From the NCBI GenBank assembly GCA_030748415.1, contig JASMMA010000009.1, positions 1 to 45,193 of the forward strand: DNA of 45,193 nt, in the 5' to 3' direction. This document shows positions 7,513 through 15,992 of this stretch, piece by piece. Each line of letters begins with the position of its first letter. Position 1 is the first letter of the stretch. A program made the position numbers and the translations under genes. Source of the stretch: Planctomycetota bacterium. Its GTDB lineage: Bacteria; Planctomycetota; UBA1135. Under the pieces are notes generated by a model, which saw only the letters and a list, made by a program, of their open reading frames with translations, made no database searches and was not told the DNA's origin.

Positions 7513-8805
7513 TTAGAAGGATTGGGACAACTGAAGGACAGGCCAGAGGATGGAAAGCACGATGAAGCCTACCAATACGGCCAGAAAAACAATAAGAATG
7601 GGTTCTACGAGGGATGTGAACTTTTGGGTCGAAATCTCAACCTCTTCCTCGTAGGCCTCTCCGACTTGAAGCATCATGGTGTCCAGTTCACCGGATTGTT
7701 CTCCAACGGCAATCATATAACCCATGAGGGGAGGAAAGACTCCAGATGTTTTAATAGGGCCAGCGATGTCTGCGCCTTCAAGAATTTTAGCGCGGACATC
7801 TTGGATTGTATGTTCAAGGAGTCGGTTGCCAAGGACAGTTTCGGTAACCTCTAGGCAACGCACAACGGGAACACCTGAACGCAAGAGGGTGGCAAAGGTT
7901 TGGGCAAATCTTGAAAGTGCCTGCTTGGTCATCAGGTCCCCGAAGAGAGGGAGCTTTAACAATTTGGAGTCAATGCCCAAGCGCCCTTTTTCGGAGTTGT
8001 AGATGAGATTAAAGATGAGTCCAAAGAAAATAAATAGCAGAAGAAAGGCCCACCACCAAGCAACGAGATAATCCGAGGTGTTTTGAAGAATGCGCGTAGG
8101 AAGAGGCAGGATCTCGCCACGAGCTTCTAGCATCGTGGTGATTTTTGGAACAACCAGTACAAGAAGTGCTGCGACGACCAGTACACCAATGCACAACATA
8201 ATAATGGGATAGGCCATGGCTGCCGCGACCTTATTCCGGACTCTTGCCTGACCTTGCATGAAACCGGCGAGGCGTTCAAGAACCTCGTCCAAGCGCCCAG
8301 CGGCCTCGCCCGAGCGCACCATAGAAACATAGAGGTCATCAAAAAACTCAGAGTGATTGCCCAGCGCGTCGGCAGTGGGTTCACCCTGGGAAATGCGTTC
8401 TCGAATATCTCGGACAACCATGTTGAAGCGTTTCTTGGTTGTCTGTTCGATGATGGCCCTCAGGGCCTCAGTCAGTGGAATTCCAGCTTTTAAAAGAGTC
8501 GCAAGCTGACGGGTGAAGGTGCTGACATCTTCTAGATTCGATTTGCTAATCCTTTGGGATGAACCTTTACCGCGGGCGGAATCCAAAGTTTTTCGAAGCT
8601 TTGCCTGGAGTTTTGTTTCCGCTTTTTCAGCTTTCCTCGCTTTGCGTTTCGCGCGATTTGCGTTGGGCCCGGTTTCATTCGTTTCGGTAACCATGAAACC
8701 CCCTCGCTTGAGCTTTGCGCGGGCCTCCCGGGCCGAATCTGCGTCCATAACACCAGAGGCCTTGGCGCCTTTCTTATCAAAGCCCTTCCACTCAAAAATG
8801 ACCAT
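7513..8805 (-). CDS. gspF: Type II secretion inner-membrane platform protein GspF
   Basis: 430 residues with two tandem T2SSF domains and three membrane helices: about 192-222, about 250-275, and the last 30 residues (VEPILIVFLAVLVGFIVL). GspF is the polytopic platform around which the GspE ATPase turns or drives pseudopilus assembly. Conserved segments include FTRQLATLLKAGIPLTEAL in domain 1 and the matching FAQTFATLLRSGVPVVRCLE in domain 2. A Lys/Arg/Ala-rich cytosolic stretch at about residues 48-85 is more charged than usual. A TAGGAG Shine-Dalgarno overlapping the gspE stop sits ten bases before the ATG. Confidence 0.95.
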   Translation of the reverse strand: MVIFEWKGFDKKGAKASGVMDADSAREARAKLKRGGFMVTETNETGPNANRAKRKARKAEKAETKLQAKLRKTLDSARGKGSSQRISKSNLEDVSTFTRQLATLLKAGIPLTEALRAIIEQTTKKRFNMVVRDIRERISQGEPTADALGNHSEFFDDLYVSMVRSGEAAGRLDEVLERLAGFMQGQARVRNKVAAAMAYPIIMLCIGVLVVAALLVLVVPKITTMLEARGEILPLPTRILQNTSDYLVAWWWAFLLLFIFFGLIFNLIYNSEKGRLGIDSKLLKLPLFGDLMTKQALSRFAQTFATLLRSGVPVVRCLEVTETVLGNRLLEHTIQDVRAKILEGADIAGPIKTSGVFPPLMGYMIAVGEQSGELDTMMLQVGEAYEEEVEISTQKFTSLVEPILIVFLAVLVGFIVLSILWPVLQLSQSF

Positions 8806-8818
8806 ATAGGATTAGCTC

Positions 8819-10549
8819 CTAGACAACATCCAGCTGAGTAACCCGCATAATCTCATCGGGAGAAGTTTGTCCTTTGGCGAGTCTAAGCAAACCATCTTGA
8901 CGCAAAGTGCGCATGCCGAGCTCGGTTACAGCTACCTTTTTCAGTTGAGAGGCGGTGGCGTTTTCAGTAACAAGAGCACGAATACCCTCTTCCATTGGGA
9001 GCATTTCATAAATTGCCGTTCGGCCTTGGTAGCCAGAATTAAAGCATTCCGTACAGCCAGGGCTTTGGGCGATTTTGCCATCTTTGAGAAGACTCATGTC
9101 GAAGTTCATGCCCTTAAGTTGGGCAAGTTCGTCGTCAGTGGGTGCGCGCCACTCTTTGCAAGATTCGCAAAGAGTTCGGACGAGGCGTTGGGCGATTACA
9201 AGAACAAGAGAGGAAGAAACCAAATAGGGCTCTAAGCCCAAGTCAATTAGGCGGGTAACCGTTGAGGGAGCGTCGTTGGTGTGGACGGTCGAGAAAACAA
9301 GGTGCCCCGTGATGGCCGCTCGAATTGCAATTTCAGCAGTTTCAAGGTCACGAATTTCACCTACCATCATGACGTCGGGGTCCTGGCGCAAAAATGAGCG
9401 TAATCCAGCTGAGAAAGTGAGGCCTTTTTTGACGTTCACCTGCACTTGGGAAATTCCATCAAGCGAATATTCAACCGGGTCTTCAATGGTCAGGATGTTT
9501 TTGTCGCCAGTGCTAATCTCGGTGAGAGATGCGTAAAGAGTGGTCGTTTTTCCGGACCCGGTGGGGCCAGTCACCAAAATGATTCCGTGGGGGTAACGGA
9601 TGTAGGAGTCCAGGATTTTTTGGTGGTGTTCGTCGAGCCCCATTTCGGCAAGGGTGTAAACCTTTGCTGTTTTGTCTAAGAGGCGAAGGACTGCTCTTTC
9701 ACCAGAACTGGTTGGAACTAACGAGACGCGAACATCAACCTCGCCGTCTCCAATCCTGACCGATGCGCGCCCGTCCTGGGGGAGGCGACGTTCGGCAATG
9801 TCTAGCTTGGCCATAACTTTAAGCCTTGACAAGACAGCATCTTGAGCGTTTTTTGGAATGGAATCCATGTCGTAAAGAATCCCATCAATTCTAAAGCGCA
9901 CCTGCATACGGTCGGTGTAGGGCTGAAAGTGAACATCCGACGCGCGTAGCTTCAGAGCTTGGAACAAAACAGAGTTGACAAGCTTGATAATGGGGGCTTT
10001 GTTCGCAGAATCGAGCAAGTCTTCTGAGTCTTCCAACTCAGCCGCCAACCCAGCGATATCGGTGTCCTCTAGATCATCCAGTGCTTCGTCAACGCCATCC
10101 GCTTTGTGGCGAAAAGCGCGATTAACGAGCTCAGTAATTTCAGCTCGAGGAGAAAGAACAAATTGAACAGGGCACGGAAGGATGTTGGCGAGGTCATCCT
10201 GCGGATGCAAATCCAATGGATGAGCACATGCAACGACTAGGAAGCCGTTGGTCTCTTCCACAGCAATCATGGTGTGGGCCCTTGCAAAAGAGAGGGGAAC
10301 TGCCTCTACAAAAGTTTCCGGCACTCGAATCCCATCCAGTTTAAGGCGGAGCTCTAAGTCCAAATCCTTGGCGAATGCAGCAAGCATTTGCTCTTCGTTC
10401 ACGCCCCGATTCATGAGAGTCCGGTCAAAAGTAGTACCACTTGAAATTGCTTGCTCGCGGAGTTTTAGCAACTCAGCAATTTCAAGCCCAGTCTCATGCC
10501 CTAAAAGGGCAAGCAAGTCCATCGGCGGGGCGAGATCGTTTGAGTTCAC
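8819..10549 (-). CDS. gspE: Type II secretion ATPase GspE
   Basis: 576-residue cytosolic secretion ATPase that powers pseudopilus assembly. Visible in order are an N-terminal GspE-type domain (about 1-145), Walker A GPTGSGKTT (328-336), Asp box around 356-361, Walker B with VMMVGEIRD (393-401), and His box around 420-426. A CxxC pair at C461/C464 with C499/C502 forms the zinc finger typical of GspE and PilB. GspE fits better than PilB because of the linked gspD, F, G, H, I and J. The start is GTG at 10547-10549, overlapping the gspD stop as GTGA. It is followed by a 13-base gap to gspF. Confidence 0.95.
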   Translation of the reverse strand: MNSNDLAPPMDLLALLGHETGLEIAELLKLREQAISSGTTFDRTLMNRGVNEEQMLAAFAKDLDLELRLKLDGIRVPETFVEAVPLSFARAHTMIAVEETNGFLVVACAHPLDLHPQDDLANILPCPVQFVLSPRAEITELVNRAFRHKADGVDEALDDLEDTDIAGLAAELEDSEDLLDSANKAPIIKLVNSVLFQALKLRASDVHFQPYTDRMQVRFRIDGILYDMDSIPKNAQDAVLSRLKVMAKLDIAERRLPQDGRASVRIGDGEVDVRVSLVPTSSGERAVLRLLDKTAKVYTLAEMGLDEHHQKILDSYIRYPHGIILVTGPTGSGKTTTLYASLTEISTGDKNILTIEDPVEYSLDGISQVQVNVKKGLTFSAGLRSFLRQDPDVMMVGEIRDLETAEIAIRAAITGHLVFSTVHTNDAPSTVTRLIDLGLEPYLVSSSLVLVIAQRLVRTLCESCKEWRAPTDDELAQLKGMNFDMSLLKDGKIAQSPGCTECFNSGYQGRTAIYEMLPMEEGIRALVTENATASQLKKVAVTELGMRTLRQDGLLRLAKGQTSPDEIMRVTQLDVV

Positions 10550-12873
10550 CGGCCGCTCTCAGGAAGGCTTCTGGAGGAGGCGGGGATTTCATCAGATGGG
10601 TCCAAGGTGGGGTCATCTAATTCTTCAGCGGGCAAAGTGTCAGGGAAGCCCAGTTGGCGCATTTCGCCATCTTGAAGCAGGCCGCTTGGGGGATCAAATA
10701 CAGGGGCGGCGAAGCCACTAAAGTCGAGCTGGCCAGTTTCAGGGTGACCATCACCATCAATGTCTTCATCTGAAATGATGTCCAGAGGGTGGTCCACCTG
10801 GAATGAGGGATCCACTCGTTGTACTCGGTTTAATCCAATAACATTTGCCGCTTTAGCTTTCCCTACTTTGGAAATGTCGGCAAGCTCAGCGAAGTCCTCG
10901 TCGTCCAGAATTCTCGGTGTGCAGAAAAAGAAGAGGGTCGTTTTAACATTCGCATTACTTTGTGAACCAAAAATCCAACCTAAGACTGGGAGGTCAGATA
11001 ATAAGGGGATTCCAGTTTCATTTGTGGTCATGTCATCACGGACAATGCCTCCAATCCACATGGTTGCTCCATCGGGGAGATAAACCGTAGTGTCCAACTT
11101 GCGAGTGATTCTTGTTGGGGGCAGAGTTTGTCCAGGAGTAAAGGTGCCACGGAACGCAGATATTTCGAGAGAAATGCCCAAGCGTAAGTAGCGCCCGGCT
11201 GAAATGCTCGGCGTAATGGAGAGGGTAATCCCGGCTTCCTGATAACCATCAAAGGTGGTTGTGACCCCCACACCCTGGGTTGCGCTCTGAGTAGAGGTCG
11301 GAATCTCATCCAGGGATTCCACTCGAGCACCTCGGTTGTTTGTGACCAAGATAGAAGGAACTGAAAGGATATTGGCATCGTTTCTGCTTTGAGCAGCGGC
11401 AAGGAGCATGGGGATTCCATATTCAGTGCCGTCCAAAATTCCGGCAGTGAAGCCTGACCGATTGGGGTCAAGGATTCGAGTGTCTAGTGTGCCGTCCCCG
11501 TCAGAGTCGGTCAGAGTTGAAATGCCCATAGACGTGAAGCCGAAGCCCGTTTGGGAGCCATCGCTATTGGGATAATTCACTGAAGCGTACTCAAATCCAA
11601 TCTCTTTGTTGAAATCTTCAGAAACCTCAATGAGAGCAGTTTCAATGGAAACCTGTTTTTGGCGACGGTCAAGGGTGTCGAGCATTCGCTCCAGCTCAAG
11701 CCACTTAGAACGCGAAGCTGTTATAAGAAGCGTGTTCGTTTCTTCTTGAGCTTCCAAAACAATCGGTTGTTCGTTTCTAGAGATGGTGTTGTTTTGGGAA
11801 TTCCCGCCTCGCCGCGTCTCGCCTTGTTGGACTTCCTTCAGGAAAGCTTTGAGAGACTTCTGTAAGTCCTTGGCTGAAATGTTTTCAAGTTGATAGGTTC
11901 GGAAACTAAGTTCAGGCGTTTCAACTTCAGTGTCCAGTTGGGCAATTAAATCCTTAATCATGTCCAACTTCTCGGGGTCCGTAATGACAAGTAAAGAATT
12001 ATCGCGAGTGTTTGCCAGGACCCGAGTCGGGAGGAGTTGCTGAGCAGCACCATCCTGGCCACGGTTGTTTTGCTGGCGCGGATTGCTGGAGTCAAGATCT
12101 TCAATGAGCTCAGTAACCAAGTCGGCTAAATCCTCGGCGCTTGCTTGATGCAACTGAATCCGGGTAAAGGAAGGTTGTTTTTTAAAGGGTTCAACATCCA
12201 GAATGCGTAACATTCGAACAGAGGCTGCCACGAAGGGACCATAGCCTTGAATAAGCAGGCTGTTTACTGTGGGGAGTGGTGTGTAGGTGTCATTGGAGTT
12301 TGCGTTCCCAGCAATGCTTGTCCGAAGCGCACTACCAAGTTGTTGGGCAACGGCATATCGAAGGGGGTAAACAGTAGCGATGAAAGTTGCAGGCTGAGTT
12401 GCAAATGTTTCTACTTGCTCAGGTTCGACAAAAACTTGATTCGTTCGAATCATCGATTTTGTTTGGGCAGAGTCCTGCGTAATGACAATAACCGCCAAAT
12501 CTCCAGCTCCTTGCTTGACCGTTACAAACCCATAAATTTTGAGCATGATTTGGAAGAAAGAATAAAACTCATCTTTGGTGATGCGTTTCGTTCCATAAAG
12601 AAGAATTTTTTTTGTATTCAGGAGGGAGCCAATATTGGGATTTGTGGCATCCACTGTGAAGTTGAGCCCCGTATTGATTTGGGCAATTTTTACAAACTGC
12701 CGAAGGGTCAGACCGCCCTCATCAGTTTCATCGAATCTCAATTCGATGTAGTCCCCACCATCCACTACGGCACCAGGAGGGACTTGGACATCTTCAAAAC
12801 CATTAGGGGTTGGTTCCTGAAGGAGGGGGGGTGGACTGGCCAGGGTGGCCAAGGACAATAGGAGCGGCAACAT
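10546..12873 (-). CDS. gspD: Type II secretion outer-membrane secretin GspD
   Basis: 775-residue secretin forming the outer-membrane gate. A signal-like N terminus (MLPLLLSLATLASPP) leads into an N0-like domain (about 40-140) and repeated N1-N3 modules (about 160-400). The secretin domain (about 405-655) carries the signature IPLLSDLPVLGWIFG. An upstream in-frame TAA fixes the ATG at 12871-12873. Two DxDxDG calcium-type loops are odd: DSDGDGTLD at 456-464 inside the secretin domain and DIDGDG at 704-709 in a C-terminal extension of about 115 acidic, Pro-rich residues. It heads the operon D-E-F-G-H-I-J. GspC, K, L, M and the prepilin peptidase are not in the window. Confidence 0.95.
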   Translation of the reverse strand: MLPLLLSLATLASPPPLLQEPTPNGFEDVQVPPGAVVDGGDYIELRFDETDEGGLTLRQFVKIAQINTGLNFTVDATNPNIGSLLNTKKILLYGTKRITKDEFYSFFQIMLKIYGFVTVKQGAGDLAVIVITQDSAQTKSMIRTNQVFVEPEQVETFATQPATFIATVYPLRYAVAQQLGSALRTSIAGNANSNDTYTPLPTVNSLLIQGYGPFVAASVRMLRILDVEPFKKQPSFTRIQLHQASAEDLADLVTELIEDLDSSNPRQQNNRGQDGAAQQLLPTRVLANTRDNSLLVITDPEKLDMIKDLIAQLDTEVETPELSFRTYQLENISAKDLQKSLKAFLKEVQQGETRRGGNSQNNTISRNEQPIVLEAQEETNTLLITASRSKWLELERMLDTLDRRQKQVSIETALIEVSEDFNKEIGFEYASVNYPNSDGSQTGFGFTSMGISTLTDSDGDGTLDTRILDPNRSGFTAGILDGTEYGIPMLLAAAQSRNDANILSVPSILVTNNRGARVESLDEIPTSTQSATQGVGVTTTFDGYQEAGITLSITPSISAGRYLRLGISLEISAFRGTFTPGQTLPPTRITRKLDTTVYLPDGATMWIGGIVRDDMTTNETGIPLLSDLPVLGWIFGSQSNANVKTTLFFFCTPRILDDEDFAELADISKVGKAKAANVIGLNRVQRVDPSFQVDHPLDIISDEDIDGDGHPETGQLDFSGFAAPVFDPPSGLLQDGEMRQLGFPDTLPAEELDDPTLDPSDEIPASSRSLPESGR

Positions 12874-13060
12874 GCGTTAGCTTCGATGTGGTTTGGGGCC
12901 CGAATGAGCTTGCAGGAAGTTTAGTGTCCGAGGACCTTCCAACAAAAACCATTCGCTAGCATTCTGACGCAGAAGAGGGCTGACTGCTTCCACACAGTTG
13001 CCCGTTTTTTGATATTTCGGCCCCTGGGAATAGAACTAGCCGTTGTAGGATGCCGCCCAA
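12874..13060. other. Divergent intergenic region between gspD and the NhaD-like gene
   Basis: This 187-base gap must hold the promoter of the seven-gene T2SS operon on the minus strand and probably one for the transporter pair on the plus strand. I found only a weak plus-strand match (see the promoter entry inside it) and no convincing minus-strand consensus. No RNA gene or strong hairpin is visible. A 113-codon frame on the minus strand that crosses it runs antisense into the transporter gene and is not supported. Confidence 0.5.
13009..13036 (+). promoter_or_regulatory. Weak sigma-70-type promoter candidate for the NhaD-like gene
   Basis: TTGATA at 13009-13014 and TAGAAC at 13031-13036 are spaced by 16 bases and lie about 25-50 bases before the transporter gene. 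Each hexamer matches four or five consensus positions. This is only a pattern match; Planctomycete promoters are poorly defined. Confidence 0.25.
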
Positions 13061-14398
13061 GTGGTCCCCATGAATCCCCCAAATCCTTCCCTTGATGCAA
13101 GTGGAGCCTTTGTCCCCAGCTTTTTCTGGGTAACTCCCTTTGCCTTGATGCTTTTGGGGATTGCCGTTTTGCCCCTAATTGCGCCCCAATGGTGGCATTC
13201 GAACCGAAACCGGTTCCTCGTTGCAATCTTTTGTGGCTTGCCAGTTCTTGGGCTCTTTGCATTCCATGGAGAATGGGACACGATTGGCCACACGATTCAC
13301 GAATACGCCAGTTTCCTCATTTTGCTTGCGGCCCTCTATACCGCTTCTGGGGGGATTGTCCTCCGGGGCGACCTCGAGGCTACCCCGAAGCTGAATTGCG
13401 CCTTTTTAGCAATTGGAGCCCTTTTGGCTTCTTTTATGGGAACTACTGGAGCCGCCATGCTCCTCATCCGACCTCTGCTCAAGACCATTTCCGAACGCCA
13501 CTATCAAATACACACTGTTGTTTTCTTTATTTTTATGGTTTGCAACATTGGTGGCTGCCTGACCCCTCTCGGCGACCCACCTCTGTTCTTGGGTTACCTT
13601 AGGGGTGTTCCTTTCGCATGGACCTTTGGGCTTGTCGCACCTTGGGCATTCGCAAATCTCCTTCTCCTCGCGATTTACTGGGTTTTGGACACTGTCCTAT
13701 ATCGCAAAGAGTCTCCTAGCGAACGAATGCACGATCGGGTTGAAATCCAGCCACTACGGATTGTGGGAACGTTGAATTTCGTCTGGTTGGGGCTCCTTAT
13801 TGCCTCGGTTGCCTTTTTGACCCCACTAAACTTATCTGCCTGGCTTGGCTCCGACACCCATTCCTTTCTTCCTGTGTATGGCCGGGATTTGGCCCTCGTC
13901 CTGACTGGAATCATTGCTTATTGCACCACTCCTCAAAACTATCGTAAAGCAAACTCCTTTACTTGGTACCCCATCATTGAAGTTGCCGCCTTGTTCTTTG
14001 GCATTTTCCTTAGCATGATGGCTGCAATTCGTTTGCTTGAAGTCCATGGGCCTGAAATGGGCCTCCATTCTCCTCAGCAGTTCTTTTGGCTGACGGGGAC
14101 CCTTAGCGCATTCCTAGATAATGCCCCAACTTATGTTGTTTTCTTTGAAACCGCCAAGAGCATGGGGGGTGGCCCTGATGCTGTTGCTGGTGTTCGCCCG
14201 GACCTTCTGGTTGGAATTTCCCTAGGTGCTGTCTTTATGGGTGCGATGACTTATATTGGAAACGCCCCCAATTTCATGGTGAAAGCCATTGCTGAGGAAG
14301 GGAAATTGAAAATGCCCTCCTTTTTTGGCTTTATGCTCTATTCCGCTATCTTCCTTCTGCCTGTATTCTTTCTGGCCACCCTCATTTTCCTCGACTGA
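13061..14398 (+). CDS. NhaD/ArsB-type sodium:proton antiporter-like permease
   Basis: About 445 residues with roughly eleven to twelve hydrophobic helices, of the ion transporter superfamily that includes NhaD, ArsB and citrate permeases. Motifs include CLTPLGDPPLFLGYLRG after helix 4-5, the paired half-helix signature FLDNAPTYVVFFE, and MTYIGNAPNFMVKA near the C terminus. These fit the putative Na+/H+ antiporter branch rather than a proven citrate carrier; the substrate is inferred. Start: GTG at 13061 has an AGGA ten bases upstream. The ATG at 13070 is an alternative that removes three residues. The TGA stop overlaps the next ATG by one base (TGATG), so the EIIA-like protein is made with it and may regulate it. 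Confidence 0.85.
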   Translation: MVPMNPPNPSLDASGAFVPSFFWVTPFALMLLGIAVLPLIAPQWWHSNRNRFLVAIFCGLPVLGLFAFHGEWDTIGHTIHEYASFLILLAALYTASGGIVLRGDLEATPKLNCAFLAIGALLASFMGTTGAAMLLIRPLLKTISERHYQIHTVVFFIFMVCNIGGCLTPLGDPPLFLGYLRGVPFAWTFGLVAPWAFANLLLLAIYWVLDTVLYRKESPSERMHDRVEIQPLRIVGTLNFVWLGLLIASVAFLTPLNLSAWLGSDTHSFLPVYGRDLALVLTGIIAYCTTPQNYRKANSFTWYPIIEVAALFFGIFLSMMAAIRLLEVHGPEMGLHSPQQFFWLTGTLSAFLDNAPTYVVFFETAKSMGGGPDAVAGVRPDLLVGISLGAVFMGAMTYIGNAPNFMVKAIAEEGKLKMPSFFGFMLYSAIFLLPVFFLATLIFLD

Positions 14399-14847
14399 TG
14401 CCCCTGACTGACTTCCTCGTCCCCGACTGCATCCTATTAGCCCCCAAGGCGAAGGATAAGTGGGATTTGCTTGAACAAATGGTTCAACAGTTAACGGTTT
14501 CTGGCTCCATGCCCGTTGAGCGCTTCGCCGAAACCCATCAGGCCCTTGTTGCTCGAGAGCATTCCGTAAGCACTGGAATGGAAGATGGAATCGCTGTTCC
14601 CCATGCTGCCCTTCCTGGACTGGATGGGGTGCGTGCGGCTATGGCCCTGATTCCCCAAGGAATTGATTTCCATTCCCTCGACGGTAAACCTGCAACGATT
14701 GTGGTGCTGCTGTTAGTGCCCCGAGAGGAAAAACTGCAACATGTTCGCACCCTTACCGAAATCGCTCGGCGCCTAGGCGACCCTTCATTTAGAGAGCGAC
14801 TCTTGGCCTGCGAAACTGGGGAATCTGCGATAAGTATCTGGGGCTAA
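14398..14847 (+). CDS. PTS EIIA-like (PtsN/fructose-type) regulatory protein
   Basis: 149 residues, a single PTS EIIA type-2 domain. The phospho-acceptor is the His in GIAVPHAALPGLD (H69), and the later VVLLLVPREEKLQHV segment is typical. In canonical systems such proteins accept phosphate from HPr/NPr and either pass it to a sugar permease or act as regulators, as PtsN does for potassium channels. No EI, HPr, EIIB or EIIC gene is nearby, and the partner here is an ion antiporter joined by a one-base overlap. A regulatory role on that transporter is therefore more likely than sugar uptake; this is inference. Its TAA overlaps the stop of the convergent Sua5 fusion by four bases. Confidence 0.85.
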   Translation: MPLTDFLVPDCILLAPKAKDKWDLLEQMVQQLTVSGSMPVERFAETHQALVAREHSVSTGMEDGIAVPHAALPGLDGVRAAMALIPQGIDFHSLDGKPATIVVLLLVPREEKLQHVRTLTEIARRLGDPSFRERLLACETGESAISIWG

Positions 14848-15923
14848 GTAGGTGGCCATTCGGACCAGCGTTTGACTCGGTTCTGAACCCCATTGACAAC
14901 CTCATCGCGCATTTTCTGGTAGGTTGCCAAGCTTCCGCCGTAGGGGTCGGAGATGTCGGCGCCAGTTGGGTCTAGAACATCCAATTGAACACCCTGGATT
15001 TCAGGCAGATCCGAAAGGTGAGCATGGGTAAGGCCCAAAATAATATCCCAAGGTTTCTCGAGGGCTTCAGATAAGGATTGGGCACGATGGCCGGACAAAT
15101 CCAACTCCAAATCCCGAGCAACTTGAATGGAATAATCAGTCGCTGGCAATCCAGTAGTTGCAAAAGTCCCTGCAGACTCAATGGTCCACCCAGTAGATGC
15201 GAGCTTATTTATGGGGATGTCCCATGACTTGGCCAAACAAGATTCCATGGCTTTGTGTGCGAGGGGGGACCTGCAGATATTACCCGTGCAAATTACGAGG
15301 ACGCGTTTGCCAGGAAGTTCCGAAGGAGACAACTGAGGGCCTCGAAGAATGGAAGGCAGGGGGTCAAAGCTAAGGATTCTGGAAGGAGTTGATTTGGAAA
15401 CACGAAGTGGGTCAATGGCGGGGGTTACTTCTGGATGGGTCTCAAGCCATTTTTCTAAGTCTTCCCCATGAAGAGGGGGGGCACCATGCTGATTAATGCT
15501 GGACATCAGGACGGGCCCACTGAGCTGGCTCATTAGACTTTGAAACTCGAGGCACTTGGGGACCCGAAACCCAATCGCAGGGTGCGGCCATAATTGGGAA
15601 AGGGGCTCAGCAGCCCATTCGGTAGGAACAATCAGGGTCCAAGGTCCCGGAAGGATTTGGGTGACCCACTCCGCCAATCCTGCAGGCAGGGTGCCCAAAT
15701 GGGACCTGAGAGCCTCCAGCGAACCAAGATGGAGAGAAAACGGCTTGTTTGGGGGATTCCCTTTGCATGCGGCTAGCTTGGCAGCCGAATTGGGGGCAGA
15801 GAGCAAAACACCAATCCCAGGGACCGTATCTGTGGGTAAGGCTAGAAGTTCCCCTTCAGAAAGGAGCCGGGCAGCAGCCTTTAGATCTTGGGGTGTTCTT
15901 AAATTAAGGGGGGGAGTAGGCAA
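14844..15923 (-). CDS. Fusion: Sua5/YciO/YrdC domain plus low-molecular-weight protein phosphatase
   Basis: Two domains in 359 residues. Residues about 8-195 are a Sua5/YrdC-like threonylcarbamoyl-AMP synthase domain, which acts in tRNA t6A synthesis. It shows ALPTDTVPGIGVL and KGNPPNKPFSLH. The usual KxR motif is K54-G-N56 here, and the usual SxN is S142-I-N144. Residues about 206-355 are a low-molecular-weight phosphatase with the P-loop CTGNICRSP (Cys212, Arg218) and the general-acid loop DPYGG (Asp326). DPYGG resembles the Wzb/YwlE group. Ile216 at the YwlE Thr position points to phosphotyrosine rather than phosphoarginine. The genes are neighbours in Bacillus (ywlC, ywlE); here they are one frame with no break. 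The start is an apparent TTG; no ATG is available before the domain. It is divergent from the histidine kinase. Confidence 0.88.
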   Translation of the reverse strand: MPTPPLNLRTPQDLKAAARLLSEGELLALPTDTVPGIGVLLSAPNSAAKLAACKGNPPNKPFSLHLGSLEALRSHLGTLPAGLAEWVTQILPGPWTLIVPTEWAAEPLSQLWPHPAIGFRVPKCLEFQSLMSQLSGPVLMSSINQHGAPPLHGEDLEKWLETHPEVTPAIDPLRVSKSTPSRILSFDPLPSILRGPQLSPSELPGKRVLVICTGNICRSPLAHKAMESCLAKSWDIPINKLASTGWTIESAGTFATTGLPATDYSIQVARDLELDLSGHRAQSLSEALEKPWDIILGLTHAHLSDLPEIQGVQLDVLDPTGADISDPYGGSLATYQKMRDEVVNGVQNRVKRWSEWPPT

Positions 15924-15992
15924 TGGAGGAGGAGCAGTATTCCTTGGGAGGGTATTCTATGGGCCTCAATTGGCACCAGGCCCCGCCAAAGG

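Noticed and set aside
12247..12861. 204-codon plus-strand frame inside gspD
   Set aside because: Fully antisense to a well-supported secretin gene; the translation has no recognisable domain and no ribosome site. Treated as a shadow frame.
15961..15983. GGGCCT/AGGCCC inverted repeat before the histidine kinase
   Set aside because: Only six base pairs around an 11-base loop, GC-rich and without a T run; could be chance.
15971..15986. TGGCAC half-site before the histidine kinase as a sigma-54 promoter
   Set aside because: The -24-like TGGCAC is present but the -12 position reads CCCGC in place of TTGCW, so no promoter is called.
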